From positions 1-34,313 of the forward strand of contig NZ_LGTQ01000017.1 of NCBI RefSeq assembly GCF_001306455.1: a DNA stretch of 34,313 nt, in the 5' to 3' direction. Origin of the DNA: Jiulongibacter sediminis. GTDB taxonomy: Bacteria > Bacteroidota > Bacteroidia > Cytophagales > Spirosomataceae. How positions within the stretch are numbered: the first letter of the stretch is position 1; each line of letters opens with the position of its first letter. Positions 16,530 through 24,085 of this stretch are shown here, one piece after another. The notes under the pieces were generated by a model. It searched no databases, was not told the origin of the DNA, and saw only the letters and a list, made by a program, of their open reading frames with translations. The position numbers and the translations under genes were made by a program.

Positions 16530-17975
16530 TTATGAGACTTGAAAATTGAGCATCATGCCATCATCTTCATGCTCCAGATTATGACAATGAAAGACAAACT
16601 TGCCCTTCAGCTCAAATTTCATTTTTACCTGGACCTTTTCTCCTGGTCCTACCAAAACAGTGTCTTTAAGACCTCTCTCATGAGGTTGTATTGTATTTTG
16701 TTTGCCCGTTCTACTGACTATTTTAAACTGTACGCCATGGATATGCATGGGATGAGGCTCATCTCCTGAAGAATTATCAAACTCCCAAATTTCTGTATCG
16801 AGGTGTTTTACTGTTTCATCAATGCGATTCATGTTGTATGATTTGCCATTGATTCTATGCATGGCATTCATAGAGCCCATCGTCATTGTAAATTTGAAAG
16901 TTCTTAGAGCTGTTTCTGCTCCGATATTAGATAAGGTTAAGAGCTTTTCCGGGATACTAAACTCCATTTTAACCCCACTGGTGACCTTGAATTGTAATAT
17001 ATTGAAAGCCTGGCTACCTTGAGCATCACCCATTCCAGAGAACGTTTCGCTTCTGAGAAAGATCCTTTCGCCTACGCTTGCGGAATTGAAGTTTACTAAA
17101 AGATCAAGCCTTTCGCCGGGAGCAAGTAAAACTGACTTCACTTCTACAGGAATTTCAAGAAGACTGCTATCTGCACCAATGATATGGAAAGTGGATTCTG
17201 TGCTTAAAGTTAAGTTGTAGATTCTGGCATTAGAGCCATTAAGAACCCTAAGACGATAAAGGTTTTGACTGACTTCAATGAACGGACTTTTTATACCATT
17301 CACCAGCAGGGTGTCACCCAAATATCCAGTCATGGTTTGCATCATATCAGGATTATAAATTATGTTCCCGTCTGATGAAATTAATTTATCTTGAATGACA
17401 ATTGGAATCTCAAAATCTCCATGAGGTAGATTCAGCTGATTTTCTAAATCACTTTCAACAATAAACAGGCCGGCCAAACCATTGACAACCTGTCTGGCAG
17501 TATTTTGATGAATATGTGGGTGATACCAGTTTGTACCTGTACCCTGATTTATTTTGAAATTATATTCAAATTCAGCATTGGCATTAATCCGTAGGTCTGG
17601 GCCGCCATCCATTGTGTCTGGCGTTAAAAGACCATGCCAGTGTATGTTGGTTTTCTCTGAAAGGCCATTTCGAAACTTTAGCGAAAACAAATCCTGAGAC
17701 CTAACTCTAATTGTAGGACCTAAGATTCCAGCATGATACCCGAGTACATTGGATTCTTTTATTGCATCCAGTTTAGATATGGCATTTTGAGCCAATAATT
17801 CAGAACCACTGTAAATGGTCTCCGGAACCGGGAGCTTATTAAGAAACTGACCTTCATCTAATTGCGAAGGCACTACATTCATATCCATTCCATGCATACA
17901 TGAAATGAGGCTTTGGCCTGCTGCAACCATAAGCGAGCCAAAACCAAGTTTACGGAGAAACTCAGCCCTTTCCAT
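16530..17975 (-). CDS. multicopper oxidase, CueO-like
   Basis: The 481-residue protein has three cupredoxin domains. Copper ligands visible are HWHG in NIHWHGLLTPDTMDGG, HPHIH in NWYHPHIHQNTARQ, HPMHIHG in the third domain and HCHNLEHEDDGMM near the C-terminus, so all copper centres seem intact. The N-terminus (MERAEFLRKLGFGSLMVAAG, then QSLISCMHG) looks like a degenerate Tat-type signal lacking the twin arginine (only one Arg before Lys), with a possible lipobox Cys. It should oxidise Cu(I) to the less permeant Cu(II) in the periplasm. Unlike the oxidase at 2491-4878 it has neither the Met-rich insertion nor the barrel domain, so it is a separate second oxidase in the same gene run. Confidence 0.88.
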   Translation of the reverse strand: MERAEFLRKLGFGSLMVAAGQSLISCMHGMDMNVVPSQLDEGQFLNKLPVPETIYSGSELLAQNAISKLDAIKESNVLGYHAGILGPTIRVRSQDLFSLKFRNGLSEKTNIHWHGLLTPDTMDGGPDLRINANAEFEYNFKINQGTGTNWYHPHIHQNTARQVVNGLAGLFIVESDLENQLNLPHGDFEIPIVIQDKLISSDGNIIYNPDMMQTMTGYLGDTLLVNGIKSPFIEVSQNLYRLRVLNGSNARIYNLTLSTESTFHIIGADSSLLEIPVEVKSVLLAPGERLDLLVNFNSASVGERIFLRSETFSGMGDAQGSQAFNILQFKVTSGVKMEFSIPEKLLTLSNIGAETALRTFKFTMTMGSMNAMHRINGKSYNMNRIDETVKHLDTEIWEFDNSSGDEPHPMHIHGVQFKIVSRTGKQNTIQPHERGLKDTVLVGPGEKVQVKMKFELKGKFVFHCHNLEHEDDGMMLNFQVS

Positions 17976-18003
17976 ACTCTTCTTTCAGGGTAGGGGGTAC
18001 CTA

Positions 18004-18522
18004 CTAATTTAAGGTTTCTTTTGTCTTTCCGCAGGTCAACATAGAAGAACCAAAGTAGGGGTTCTTTACGGCTGAGAATTCGCTAAGCCAATTGGCTCCC
18101 TTACCATCATTTGCCATCGGACAAAATTGATAATAGGTCTTTTGAGCCTGTTTATCCGATTTAAGTATTATGTACAGATTGTCGGATAATTTAGAAAAAT
18201 GGCTTCGTTGTTCCTCAATAGATTTTGAAGAATTTATGGCAGAGGTTGTCTTTTTCAATACAGGTAATACTTTCATCCACACCATGTGTGATTCATGAGA
18301 AAGTGTCTTCATATCAACCTGGTCAAATGATGAAAGTAATACTTCTGCCTTAGATGAACTTTCTGTCTTATCACTGTTTACCAGAGTGTTTTTAAGTTCA
18401 AAATAGCTGAGATAAACCTGCTTTAAAGGAGTTTCTGATAGTTCTGAAAAAGCAAATGATAAAGAAATAGAGTTTATTAGAAGCACAATAAGTGCTGTTG
18501 AAAAAATCTTTCCGGATTTCAT
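18004..18522 (-). CDS. DUF3347 exported protein
   Basis: The 172-residue protein has a signal peptide (about residues 1-25, ALIVLLINSISLSFAFSE) without a clear lipobox, then a helical DUF3347 domain ending in FCPMANDGKGANWLS and NPYFGSSMLTCG. It is the third DUF3347 domain in the window and the only one without an attached His-rich segment. It begins the tightly spaced part of the copper gene run, 28 bp upstream of the CueO-like gene. It is probably a soluble periplasmic copper-binding or copper-delivery protein; the assignment of metal binding is inference from the conserved Cys/Met tail and context. Confidence 0.8.
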   Translation of the reverse strand: MKSGKIFSTALIVLLINSISLSFAFSELSETPLKQVYLSYFELKNTLVNSDKTESSSKAEVLLSSFDQVDMKTLSHESHMVWMKVLPVLKKTTSAINSSKSIEEQRSHFSKLSDNLYIILKSDKQAQKTYYQFCPMANDGKGANWLSEFSAVKNPYFGSSMLTCGKTKETLN

Positions 18523-18635
18523 AATGAATATGAGTTTGACTTTGGAATAAAATCCAAAGTGTTATAAAATAGATTAATAAATGTCTCCAAAATTGACTGG
18601 AAACGTGTGAGCACAGTTATCCCACGAAATTTTAA

Positions 18636-19040
18636 TTAACCTATTTTAGGAGGTTGCCAGAAAGAAATAAAAGCGGCTTTAGGTGATGAATTCACCTCTG
18701 GAAATTGAGTAGTAAAGGAAATCGAAATTTCTGTTTCAATTAGCTCCTCAGTAAGTGAATAAATACCGGCTATATGGTTAAAGGAAGAGCAATGACAACC
18801 AGAGTCTGGACAATTATCTCCACAGCCATCATCATGATTTTGATTATCAGAATGCTCACTAGCGGATTCTGAACTACAGCAGCATTTCTGATCAGCATGA
18901 CCGGATTTGGAATCAGACTTCATGCAGCATTTCATTTCTTTCTTCTCCATGCTCTTCCCACATGCGTACGCCGGTATGGAAAAACTTCCTATCAGAAGTA
19001 AAGAAACTATAGCTAGAATATTTGCTGCTGAGAATCTCAT
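18636..19040 (-). CDS. Cys/His-rich exported protein (HYC_CC_PP-like)
   Basis: I start the gene at the ATG at 19040-19038 (134 residues, MRFSAANILAIVSLLLIGSF), which gives a good signal peptide ending at about AYA. An in-frame ATG at 19076 would add 12 residues. The mature part is rich in Cys, His and Asp: KCCMKSDSKSGHADQKCCC and DDGCGDNCPDSGCHC, so metal binding is likely. The C-terminus ends WQPPKIG. The Cys pairs and terminal PP recall the Bacteroidota HYC_CC_PP family, but the initial HYC is not evident, so the family name is tentative. It lies 113 bp upstream of the DUF3347 gene and may be the first gene of the copper gene run. A promoter-like site lies directly upstream of the chosen start. 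Confidence 0.65.
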   Translation of the reverse strand: MRFSAANILAIVSLLLIGSFSIPAYACGKSMEKKEMKCCMKSDSKSGHADQKCCCSSESASEHSDNQNHDDGCGDNCPDSGCHCSSFNHIAGIYSLTEELIETEISISFTTQFPEVNSSPKAAFISFWQPPKIG

Positions 19041-19045
19041 TAAAA

Positions 19046-19077
19046 CAAAAATACTAAATCCAAAGTGAGTAATCAAA
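19046..19077 (-). promoter_or_regulatory. candidate Bacteroidota-type promoter, nearly leaderless
   Basis: On the minus strand a TTTG (19074-19077) is followed after 20 bp by TATTTTTG (19046-19053), fitting the Bacteroidota sigma-ABfr pattern TTTG-N19-21-TAnnTTTG. The chosen ATG of the Cys/His-rich gene begins only 5 bp further on, so transcription would start at or next to the start codon. This favours the shorter start and a leaderless message, if the site is used. Confidence 0.4.
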
Positions 19078-19118
19078 TTTATGAATAGCTAATGAATTGT
19101 TAACATGCATTAGTAAGC

Positions 19119-19290
19119 TCACAAAAACCACAAATTACTCTTCCCAAACTCCGGGATTTCTGAGCCTTCGAAATTAGAAAAAATTTCGGCTACCATTTCG
19201 GGGTATTTGATAGTAACCGGAATATTCAAGATTCTATTGGCTAACCGATTTCCAGTACATGTGACTGAATTGATATACCTGGTCAATTAA
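19119..19290 (-). pseudogene. decayed 3' end of a second Argonaute (PIWI) gene
   Basis: On the minus strand this piece reads LIDQVYQFSHMYWKSVSQ, then a TAG where the intact pAgo has Gln (CAG), NL, a 7-bp insertion that shifts frame, then PVTIKYPEMVAEIFSNFEGS followed by EIPEFGKSNLWFL and TGA. It aligns without further gaps to the last 54 residues of the intact Argonaute at 19594-21690, with roughly two-thirds identical residues by eye, including PVTIKYP, PEFGK and terminal LWFL. Homology is lost above 19290. It is therefore a truncated, frameshifted remnant of a paralogous pAgo gene and not a copy of the intact one, because the nucleotide sequences have diverged. Confidence 0.85.
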
Positions 19291-19497
19291 TTCATTTCTT
19301 GTTTATAAAATTGCCAGTTTCAGAGGTAAGATAGCCTTCGTGTTTTTTAAAAGCATTTTTATGCCTGACGAAACAAAAGGCGAACCCGAAGGCGAGACCT
19401 AATAACCAAGCAATACAAAACTGGAAATTTTATTTCACTGCATTTATTTTCAGGATAATTTATATCTTTAATCAAAGTTGTGTGGATTTAGTAGCGG

Positions 19498-19536
19498 GAA
19501 AGGCTCGGGCGTAATGAACCGAGCCTTTCTTTTTTT
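19498..19536 (+). terminator. intrinsic terminator, plus strand, no matching gene
   Basis: GAAAGGCTCGG pairs perfectly with CCGAGCCTTTC (11 bp) around a 10-nt loop, followed by a run of seven T. The run of T is only on the plus strand, although every gene here is on the minus strand. No plus-strand gene precedes it. It might end a small RNA starting around 19475, where a weak TATCTTTA -10-like box (19463-19470) is found, or be left over from a gene removed by insertion. Confidence 0.7.
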
Positions 19537-19593
19537 AAGAGCGACAAAATTTGCGAACTATTGCAGATTTGCAACATTGCAAAGTTTGCAAGC

Positions 19594-21690
19594 TTACAAA
19601 AACCAAAGCGTCTCTTTACCAAACTCAGGAAGCTTAGGGTCTTTAAAATAAGGATATATTTTGGCCACCATTGCAGGGTACTTTATGGTTACTGGAAGGC
19701 TCTGCTGGTCGGTGCTTTTCCAGTACATTCTGCTGAATTGATAAACCTGATCTATAAGAGTTTTTATGACTTCCGGGTCTTTGAAATAGTCTTCTGTAGT
19801 GCAGGAAATAGAAAGTTTGATTGGGAAATGATATTCTTTGGCTGATGGATTAGAGTTTGCACCATAGCGTGTATTACAATAAAGCAGGTATTGATTTCTA
19901 CCAACTTTTATATAAGTTCCACACTGGGGCATCAGGTTTGGTGACAAAGTATCGAATCCTATTACATCTGCACTTTCTGTTTTGTTGATGGTGATAATGA
20001 TTACCGGAATAGGCAGACCTAAGGCTTTTAATGTAGCCATTATTGGCCTAAGCTCGTTTTTGGATATTGCTTTGTAAAAGTGAATGATGAGTCTATCGGC
20101 CTGATAGTTTGCTGCAATAAACTTACCTACCGCTTCGCGTATAGAACCTGCCAGGGCGATTTCGTCTGTAGATTTGAAACACTCAAATCCTTTGAAAATA
20201 CCTTCATTATTGAAGCAAAAAGCCGAGCCAACAAATCTGGTTTTACGGTCTATATTGTAGAAGGCTCCTACGCCTACTATTAACTCATTGGTAGAAGGTC
20301 TTTTAAGACGCCAGGGTATACCGCCCAACTTTGCTAACATAGCGACTTCAATATGTGGTAAGAAAGCATTGAAGAAATCGTTTGGTTTACCATTTTGCCA
20401 CAAATGTTCCGCCTTAATTACCTGCGAAGCAATTTCTTCTCTAAGCAAAACCTCTTTAATTCGGTAATAAATGTTTACATGATCAGTATTTTGAGATAAT
20501 TTGAGAACAGGGTTAACAAATAAAGCCATGTAACGGGTCTCGGGCTCCTTGTTCAATGTTCTTACTGCCTTTCTGATAGTCTCAAAAGCGGTGTCAATGT
20601 TTTCAAATTCAATATTAGCATCCAGATCAAGCTGAAATGGCTGACTGATGTATTCCTCCATCGGTGGAAATGGCCAGCGGTCATGCTTATATCCATCTTT
20701 TAGGAAATTATATAGTGTTTTAACAGCCGTGTTCTTCTGATTTTTCTGGTAGATGAAAAAGAACTTAACTGTATTGGGTGGTGGCACTGGCCGGTAAGCC
20801 TTGTATTTTTTAAAATCTTTCTTGGGGTCACGGCCGGTGTATCTGTTGCCAAAACGATCTTTCCCATATTCCAGGTCATAAGAAAGGTCTGAGATTTTAT
20901 CAATTTGCCCCTCTTCTTCAATTGAGGTCATTTTTGGAATTATACCCAATACCTCTTTAAGGTGTGGATGCGACAAATATTTTACTGCAAAACCGTCAAG
21001 ATTTCTCTTGTACTTTGGGTAGCGATTTCTGAGATCGGGAGAATCGAAAGCAATCTCAAAAAAAGGTTTTAATGTATTGGAGAGCACCGGATAAGCATTC
21101 TGTAAGTCATTCTTGATTTCTTCAGGCATGTAATTGTATTCATACAAACGACTTTTATAGGCTATCCAATGATAAAGTCGGGTATTGAAGTTTTTTATCT
21201 CAGCCAGACTTTTCTTTAATACTTTACTGGTGCCATCAAAAGAGAAAACAAGCTCAGGGCCTTCTGTAATATAAGCGTGCTGTACTTTTAATGTAAACTT
21301 ATAATACAAGGTATATTTCTGGTTGTTTTGCTCCTTGGCCTCATACCATAACTCTATGTCTTTTGTGAAATTGCGGTGCATGATGGCAGCTCCATTTCTA
21401 AAATGCTCCCGAAGAACATGACGGAAATAGTGAAGTGCAAAATATGGATGCTCTTTTAAATTCAGTTTGAGTGCGATAGAGCCTTCCTGAGGTTCACCGA
21501 AGTTGGTATAAAGCCAATTGCCATGCTCCAGATCACTTTCGTTAACAACTTCAAAAAGCTGATCTCCAATATCATTTTTATGAATTGGGGAGTAGGTTTC
21601 ATGATCCGGTTTGTGGGTCAGGAAATGGAATGTGAGTTCTTCTTCTTTGGGATTTAGCGGGATTATGTTGATTTGTAGCTGTTGGTTCAT
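19594..21690 (-). CDS. long prokaryotic Argonaute, catalytically inactive PIWI
   Basis: The 698-residue protein has the length of long pAgos with N, L1, a reduced PAZ region, L2, MID and PIWI. The MID pocket for a guide 5' end is recognisable: YRIKEVLLREEIASQ (Tyr409, Lys412, Gln423) and the lysine in AKLGGIPWRLKRP (Lys454). PIWI follows with ELIVGVGAF (469-477), RLIIHFYKAISKNEL (533-547) and SRMYWKSTDQQSLPVTIKYP at the C-terminus. In cleaving Argonautes the first motif carries an Asp (GxDxx) and the third reads RDG; here they are GVGAF and HFYK, so at least two of the DEDX catalytic residues are absent. It should bind guide and target but not cut, relying on the nuclease encoded 10 bp upstream. 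That matches inactive long-B type pAgos with associated effectors. Confidence 0.88.
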   Translation of the reverse strand: MNQQLQINIIPLNPKEEELTFHFLTHKPDHETYSPIHKNDIGDQLFEVVNESDLEHGNWLYTNFGEPQEGSIALKLNLKEHPYFALHYFRHVLREHFRNGAAIMHRNFTKDIELWYEAKEQNNQKYTLYYKFTLKVQHAYITEGPELVFSFDGTSKVLKKSLAEIKNFNTRLYHWIAYKSRLYEYNYMPEEIKNDLQNAYPVLSNTLKPFFEIAFDSPDLRNRYPKYKRNLDGFAVKYLSHPHLKEVLGIIPKMTSIEEEGQIDKISDLSYDLEYGKDRFGNRYTGRDPKKDFKKYKAYRPVPPPNTVKFFFIYQKNQKNTAVKTLYNFLKDGYKHDRWPFPPMEEYISQPFQLDLDANIEFENIDTAFETIRKAVRTLNKEPETRYMALFVNPVLKLSQNTDHVNIYYRIKEVLLREEIASQVIKAEHLWQNGKPNDFFNAFLPHIEVAMLAKLGGIPWRLKRPSTNELIVGVGAFYNIDRKTRFVGSAFCFNNEGIFKGFECFKSTDEIALAGSIREAVGKFIAANYQADRLIIHFYKAISKNELRPIMATLKALGLPIPVIIITINKTESADVIGFDTLSPNLMPQCGTYIKVGRNQYLLYCNTRYGANSNPSAKEYHFPIKLSISCTTEDYFKDPEVIKTLIDQVYQFSRMYWKSTDQQSLPVTIKYPAMVAKIYPYFKDPKLPEFGKETLWFL

Positions 21691-21700
21691 ATTGATGGAA

Positions 21701-22684
21701 TTAAAAGATTTGTGAAAGTTTCGTTGCTTTTATAAGGCGTTCATAAGAAGTATATCGTGGTGCCTGAGGTGCAAGACCTTTACCATCTAGTTCTATTGGG
21801 CCTATTTCTTTGGCAGGTTCTTTAAAGTTGAGGACGTATTTATTGGTGTCTTTCCATCTTTCAATAGAAGCTACTTCTGCAATATGTGTAATAGCAGAGA
21901 CAGGGGCTACCTGATAGGCGGCTATGTATTTAATGCGTTCCAGCATGGCCGGGCCAATACGGATTTCATGCCAACGGTTTTCACCTATAAACACCCTTTC
22001 AAAACCTTCTTCTTTAGCAGGTACTATTACAGTATCCAAGTCTTTAGGGCTGAGTGAAAATGAAGTGACTCTGGTGGTTCTGTCCACGACCTCATTTATT
22101 TCAGCATTAAAAGGCGTGAATTTGTGAATGAGTTCTGAGCCGAATAAAAAGGATTGGAACTCTATAATGGCCGTCTGCATAGACAATTGACTCAGCACAT
22201 TTTCTAATTCGTCGGTAGCTTTGTCAATAACTACGATGGCTGCCACTGGTTTTTCAAATATGATATTCTCAAGGAACGCATCAATATTCCTGTAACCTGC
22301 TTCTAAAAGACCACTCTCTGCCTTTTTAAGGGAAGAAGGGTTTTCTATTAGATGCTCAAGTAAAAAGGATTTGATTTTACGACCGCTGGCTTTGTAGGAA
22401 ATCGCAAACTTCAATAGTTGGCTACCTATGTGCTTATATGGATCATGGCTGGAAATTTCATTTTCAATAATGTATAGCCGCGGATCTTCTGGAAAAGTGA
22501 AGTCAATCAAATAGCCATCTGGAATGGTTAAGATGCTATCTCCAATTCTTTTTTTGATGTCAATGTAAATGGTTTTCTCACCGAAAACATGAAGAGCGTT
22601 TTCTACTATGACCTTTTCAAAATCTTTTTCTAAGGTGTATTCGTGGTATCTGTATGTTTGGTTATTTAGTAGGAGGGTTTCCAT
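21701..22684 (-). CDS. PD-(D/E)XK-like nuclease associated with pAgo
   Basis: The 327-residue protein has an N-terminal nuclease-like core: ENALHVFGE (Glu28) in the first helix, IPDGYLIDF (Asp56, Asp61), LYIIENEIS (Glu74, Glu76) and HIGSQLLKFA (Gln89, Lys92). This order of helix-Glu, Asp, (D/E)-x-(E/K) and a following QxxK helix is that of PD-(D/E)XK nucleases, although the usual lysine of ExK is Glu. The C-terminal part (about 150-327) has no motif that I recognise and could contact the Argonaute. With a catalytically dead pAgo immediately downstream, the natural reading is an effector nuclease triggered by guide-directed target recognition. It resembles the nucleases of long-B pAgo-nuclease pairs; a specific family name cannot be assigned. 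Confidence 0.72.
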   Translation of the reverse strand: METLLLNNQTYRYHEYTLEKDFEKVIVENALHVFGEKTIYIDIKKRIGDSILTIPDGYLIDFTFPEDPRLYIIENEISSHDPYKHIGSQLLKFAISYKASGRKIKSFLLEHLIENPSSLKKAESGLLEAGYRNIDAFLENIIFEKPVAAIVVIDKATDELENVLSQLSMQTAIIEFQSFLFGSELIHKFTPFNAEINEVVDRTTRVTSFSLSPKDLDTVIVPAKEEGFERVFIGENRWHEIRIGPAMLERIKYIAAYQVAPVSAITHIAEVASIERWKDTNKYVLNFKEPAKEIGPIELDGKGLAPQAPRYTSYERLIKATKLSQIF

Positions 22685-22717
22685 TGATAGTGCTTTTTGA
22701 AAACAAAAAGTTACAAA

Positions 22718-23143
22718 TTATTGAGGATCGCCTAAAACAAAACTTTTAGGGTCGATTATAGGCAATATTGCATTCTGCAAATAAGTGCCTTGAAACCTTG
22801 CGTAGGCTATGCCTCTAACGGTGGAAAGGGTAATTGAGTTTAGGGTAATATTAAAACCCTCTGGAAATAGAACCGTCTTTTTGTCCTCAGATAAATACTT
22901 TTCTATATCCACAATATGATAGATACAAGCCACTTTTAGGCGACCAAAAGTCTTTTTACTTTTCTGATCCGAAATTTTTAGGGTACAAACAACGGCTGTT
23001 ACCTGATGCTCTACATTGATGTTATGTTGCAGTTCATAGTTATAACCTACCTGCATTTCTTCCGGTATCTCGCCATCAAATTGATTGATTGAAAGCTCCA
23101 GTGTTTCGATAGCTTTTATTTGAAAGTTTATTTGTTCTGCCAT
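22718..23143 (-). CDS. SecB-like chaperone of a toxin-antitoxin-chaperone module
   Basis: The 141-residue protein has the SecB-like fold pattern of alternating beta strands (FQIKAIETLELSIN, QVTAVVCTLKI, KTFGRLKVACIYHI) followed by the diagnostic C-terminal stretch TLSTVRGIAYARFQGTYLQN and AILPIIDPKSF, close to the RG...T...N-ILP...P pattern of SecB. Stand-alone SecB proteins of Proteobacteria serve general export, but SecB-like proteins directly behind an antitoxin form TAC modules, where the chaperone protects an unstable antitoxin. Its ATG overlaps the antitoxin stop (TAATG), indicating coupled translation. The nuclease gene follows after 33 bp. Confidence 0.75.
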   Translation of the reverse strand: MAEQINFQIKAIETLELSINQFDGEIPEEMQVGYNYELQHNINVEHQVTAVVCTLKISDQKSKKTFGRLKVACIYHIVDIEKYLSEDKKTVLFPEGFNITLNSITLSTVRGIAYARFQGTYLQNAILPIIDPKSFVLGDPQ

Positions 23144-23565
23144 TATGCTTCAGCTGGTAATTGAACTTTGCTCGAAATTGTTTCAGTCGAATGGGAGAGA
23201 TTAGCCCAGATTATTGATCCTGCTTGATGATGGCCTTTCGGAGAAATCTCACCTGTGGCAAACCCATAGTAGTGTTTTGGCTTTGTTTCCTCTATTTGAA
23301 TATTCAATAGATTTATCCCTAAAGCTTGGCCAATGATCACCAGAGTTTCGGTTGTAAAATTATGAGTGCCAGAAAGCCACTTTGTAATCATTGAAAGGTT
23401 TTTCTGACCTGTTGCGTTCATTAGCTGAGTTCTGTTCCAACCTTTAGCCTTCATGGCATCTTCAATTTTGGCTGCCAGTATCATTTTGGCATCAGTCTTT
23501 TTCTGCTCTAAGGGATGAATCTCCGCTGAGAGTTCTTCTAAAAGACTGCTTTTGTATTTTTTCAT
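23143..23565 (-). CDS. HigA-like XRE antitoxin with C-terminal chaperone-addiction tail
   Basis: The 140-residue protein has a helix-turn-helix of the XRE/Cro type at about residues 30-85 (LAAKIEDAMKAKGWNRTQLM, then SMITKWLSGTHNFTTETLVIIGQALGI). The C-terminal 45 residues (ETKPKHYYGFATGEISPKGH and onward, ending SSKVQLPAEA) are not part of the DNA-binding domain. In TAC systems such an extension is the chaperone-addiction sequence that makes the antitoxin need its SecB-like partner; this assignment is inference from context. The gene starts 5 bp after the toxin stop and overlaps the chaperone start by 1 bp. It probably autoregulates the operon through the palindrome at 24099-24116. Confidence 0.78.
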   Translation of the reverse strand: MKKYKSSLLEELSAEIHPLEQKKTDAKMILAAKIEDAMKAKGWNRTQLMNATGQKNLSMITKWLSGTHNFTTETLVIIGQALGINLLNIQIEETKPKHYYGFATGEISPKGHHQAGSIIWANLSHSTETISSKVQLPAEA

Positions 23566-23570
23566 GTTGT

Positions 23571-24068
23571 CTATTGTTCTTCGTCATCAAATTCCAATTG
23601 GCCTTCCAGTTTCAGACCATCGGTACTATACCTGATGTCTTTTTGTTTTATTAATTCGGTGAGTTGGGCTGATACTTTTTTTATTATGGCATTCTCTTTT
23701 GTTAGTTTTTTATCTTCCTGAAGAGCTTTGATTTTCTTTGATTTTGGACCACCGCCCCCAAGAATTACAATATCATTCCCAATCCTAATACAGTATAATC
23801 TTAGTTTGCTATTTGGCTTATCAAAAAGGGCACAAACACCATCGCCTGGTTTACCTTCATAGCGTTTAAAGAATCCTTCTCTTGCACCCGTTTTCGTGCC
23901 AATGGTGACTAGTCTCTTATGAATGTCCTGTATTTCACTTTTAAATGAAGTTAAGTTTTCTTCAATAAAGTTCTCATATAACGTGCCATTCTCTTCATTT
24001 AGTATAACAGAATATACAGAGGCGTGGTTTCCACTGTATTCCTCCAGCATGACTAGTTTCCATTTCAT
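23571..24068 (-). CDS. HigB/RelE-like toxin
   Basis: The 165-residue protein has the core pattern of RelE/HigB-type toxins (including the phage Gp49-like group): TKTGAREGFFKRYEGKPGDG, VCALFD, KLRLYCIRIGNDIVILGGG then GPKSKK and a terminal lysine-rich helix. RelE-like toxins cleave mRNA on the ribosome. The N-terminal 60 residues (MLEEYSGNHASVYSVILNEE and onward) are longer than in typical 90-110-residue HigB. Toxin-first order, followed by the XRE antitoxin and the SecB-like chaperone, is the HigB-HigA-SecB TAC layout. It is the first gene downstream of the promoter/operator region at 24086-24116. Confidence 0.72.
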   Translation of the reverse strand: MKWKLVMLEEYSGNHASVYSVILNEENGTLYENFIEENLTSFKSEIQDIHKRLVTIGTKTGAREGFFKRYEGKPGDGVCALFDKPNSKLRLYCIRIGNDIVILGGGGPKSKKIKALQEDKKLTKENAIIKKVSAQLTELIKQKDIRYSTDGLKLEGQLEFDDEEQ

Positions 24069-24085
24069 ATTCTGTTTTGGTTGTG

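Larger units (their letters stand above)
19041..19593. other. 550-bp gene-poor junction between copper island and defence island
   Basis: Apart from the promoter-like site, the Argonaute remnant and the plus-strand hairpin, I see only short frames. Between 19291 and 19440 a minus-strand frame without a start codon could encode a hydrophobic segment (LLGLAFGFAFCFVRHKNAF) but it is interrupted on its upstream side by TAA and is probably debris. Between 19560 and 19593 there are several TTGCAA/TTTGCAA motifs, including TTGCAAAGTTTGCAA, a 15-bp inverted repeat immediately after the pAgo stop codon. Confidence 0.6.

Noticed and set aside
19291-19440. Hydrophobic minus-strand frame (LLGLAFGFAFCF...) as a small membrane protein
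   Set aside because: It has no ATG, GTG or TTG start after the upstream in-frame TAA and no recognisable ribosome site; most likely debris.
19498-19536. Reading the hairpin as the terminator of the pAgo operon
   Set aside because: On the minus strand the hairpin is followed by CCGCTAC and not by a U run; the T tract exists only for plus-strand transcription.
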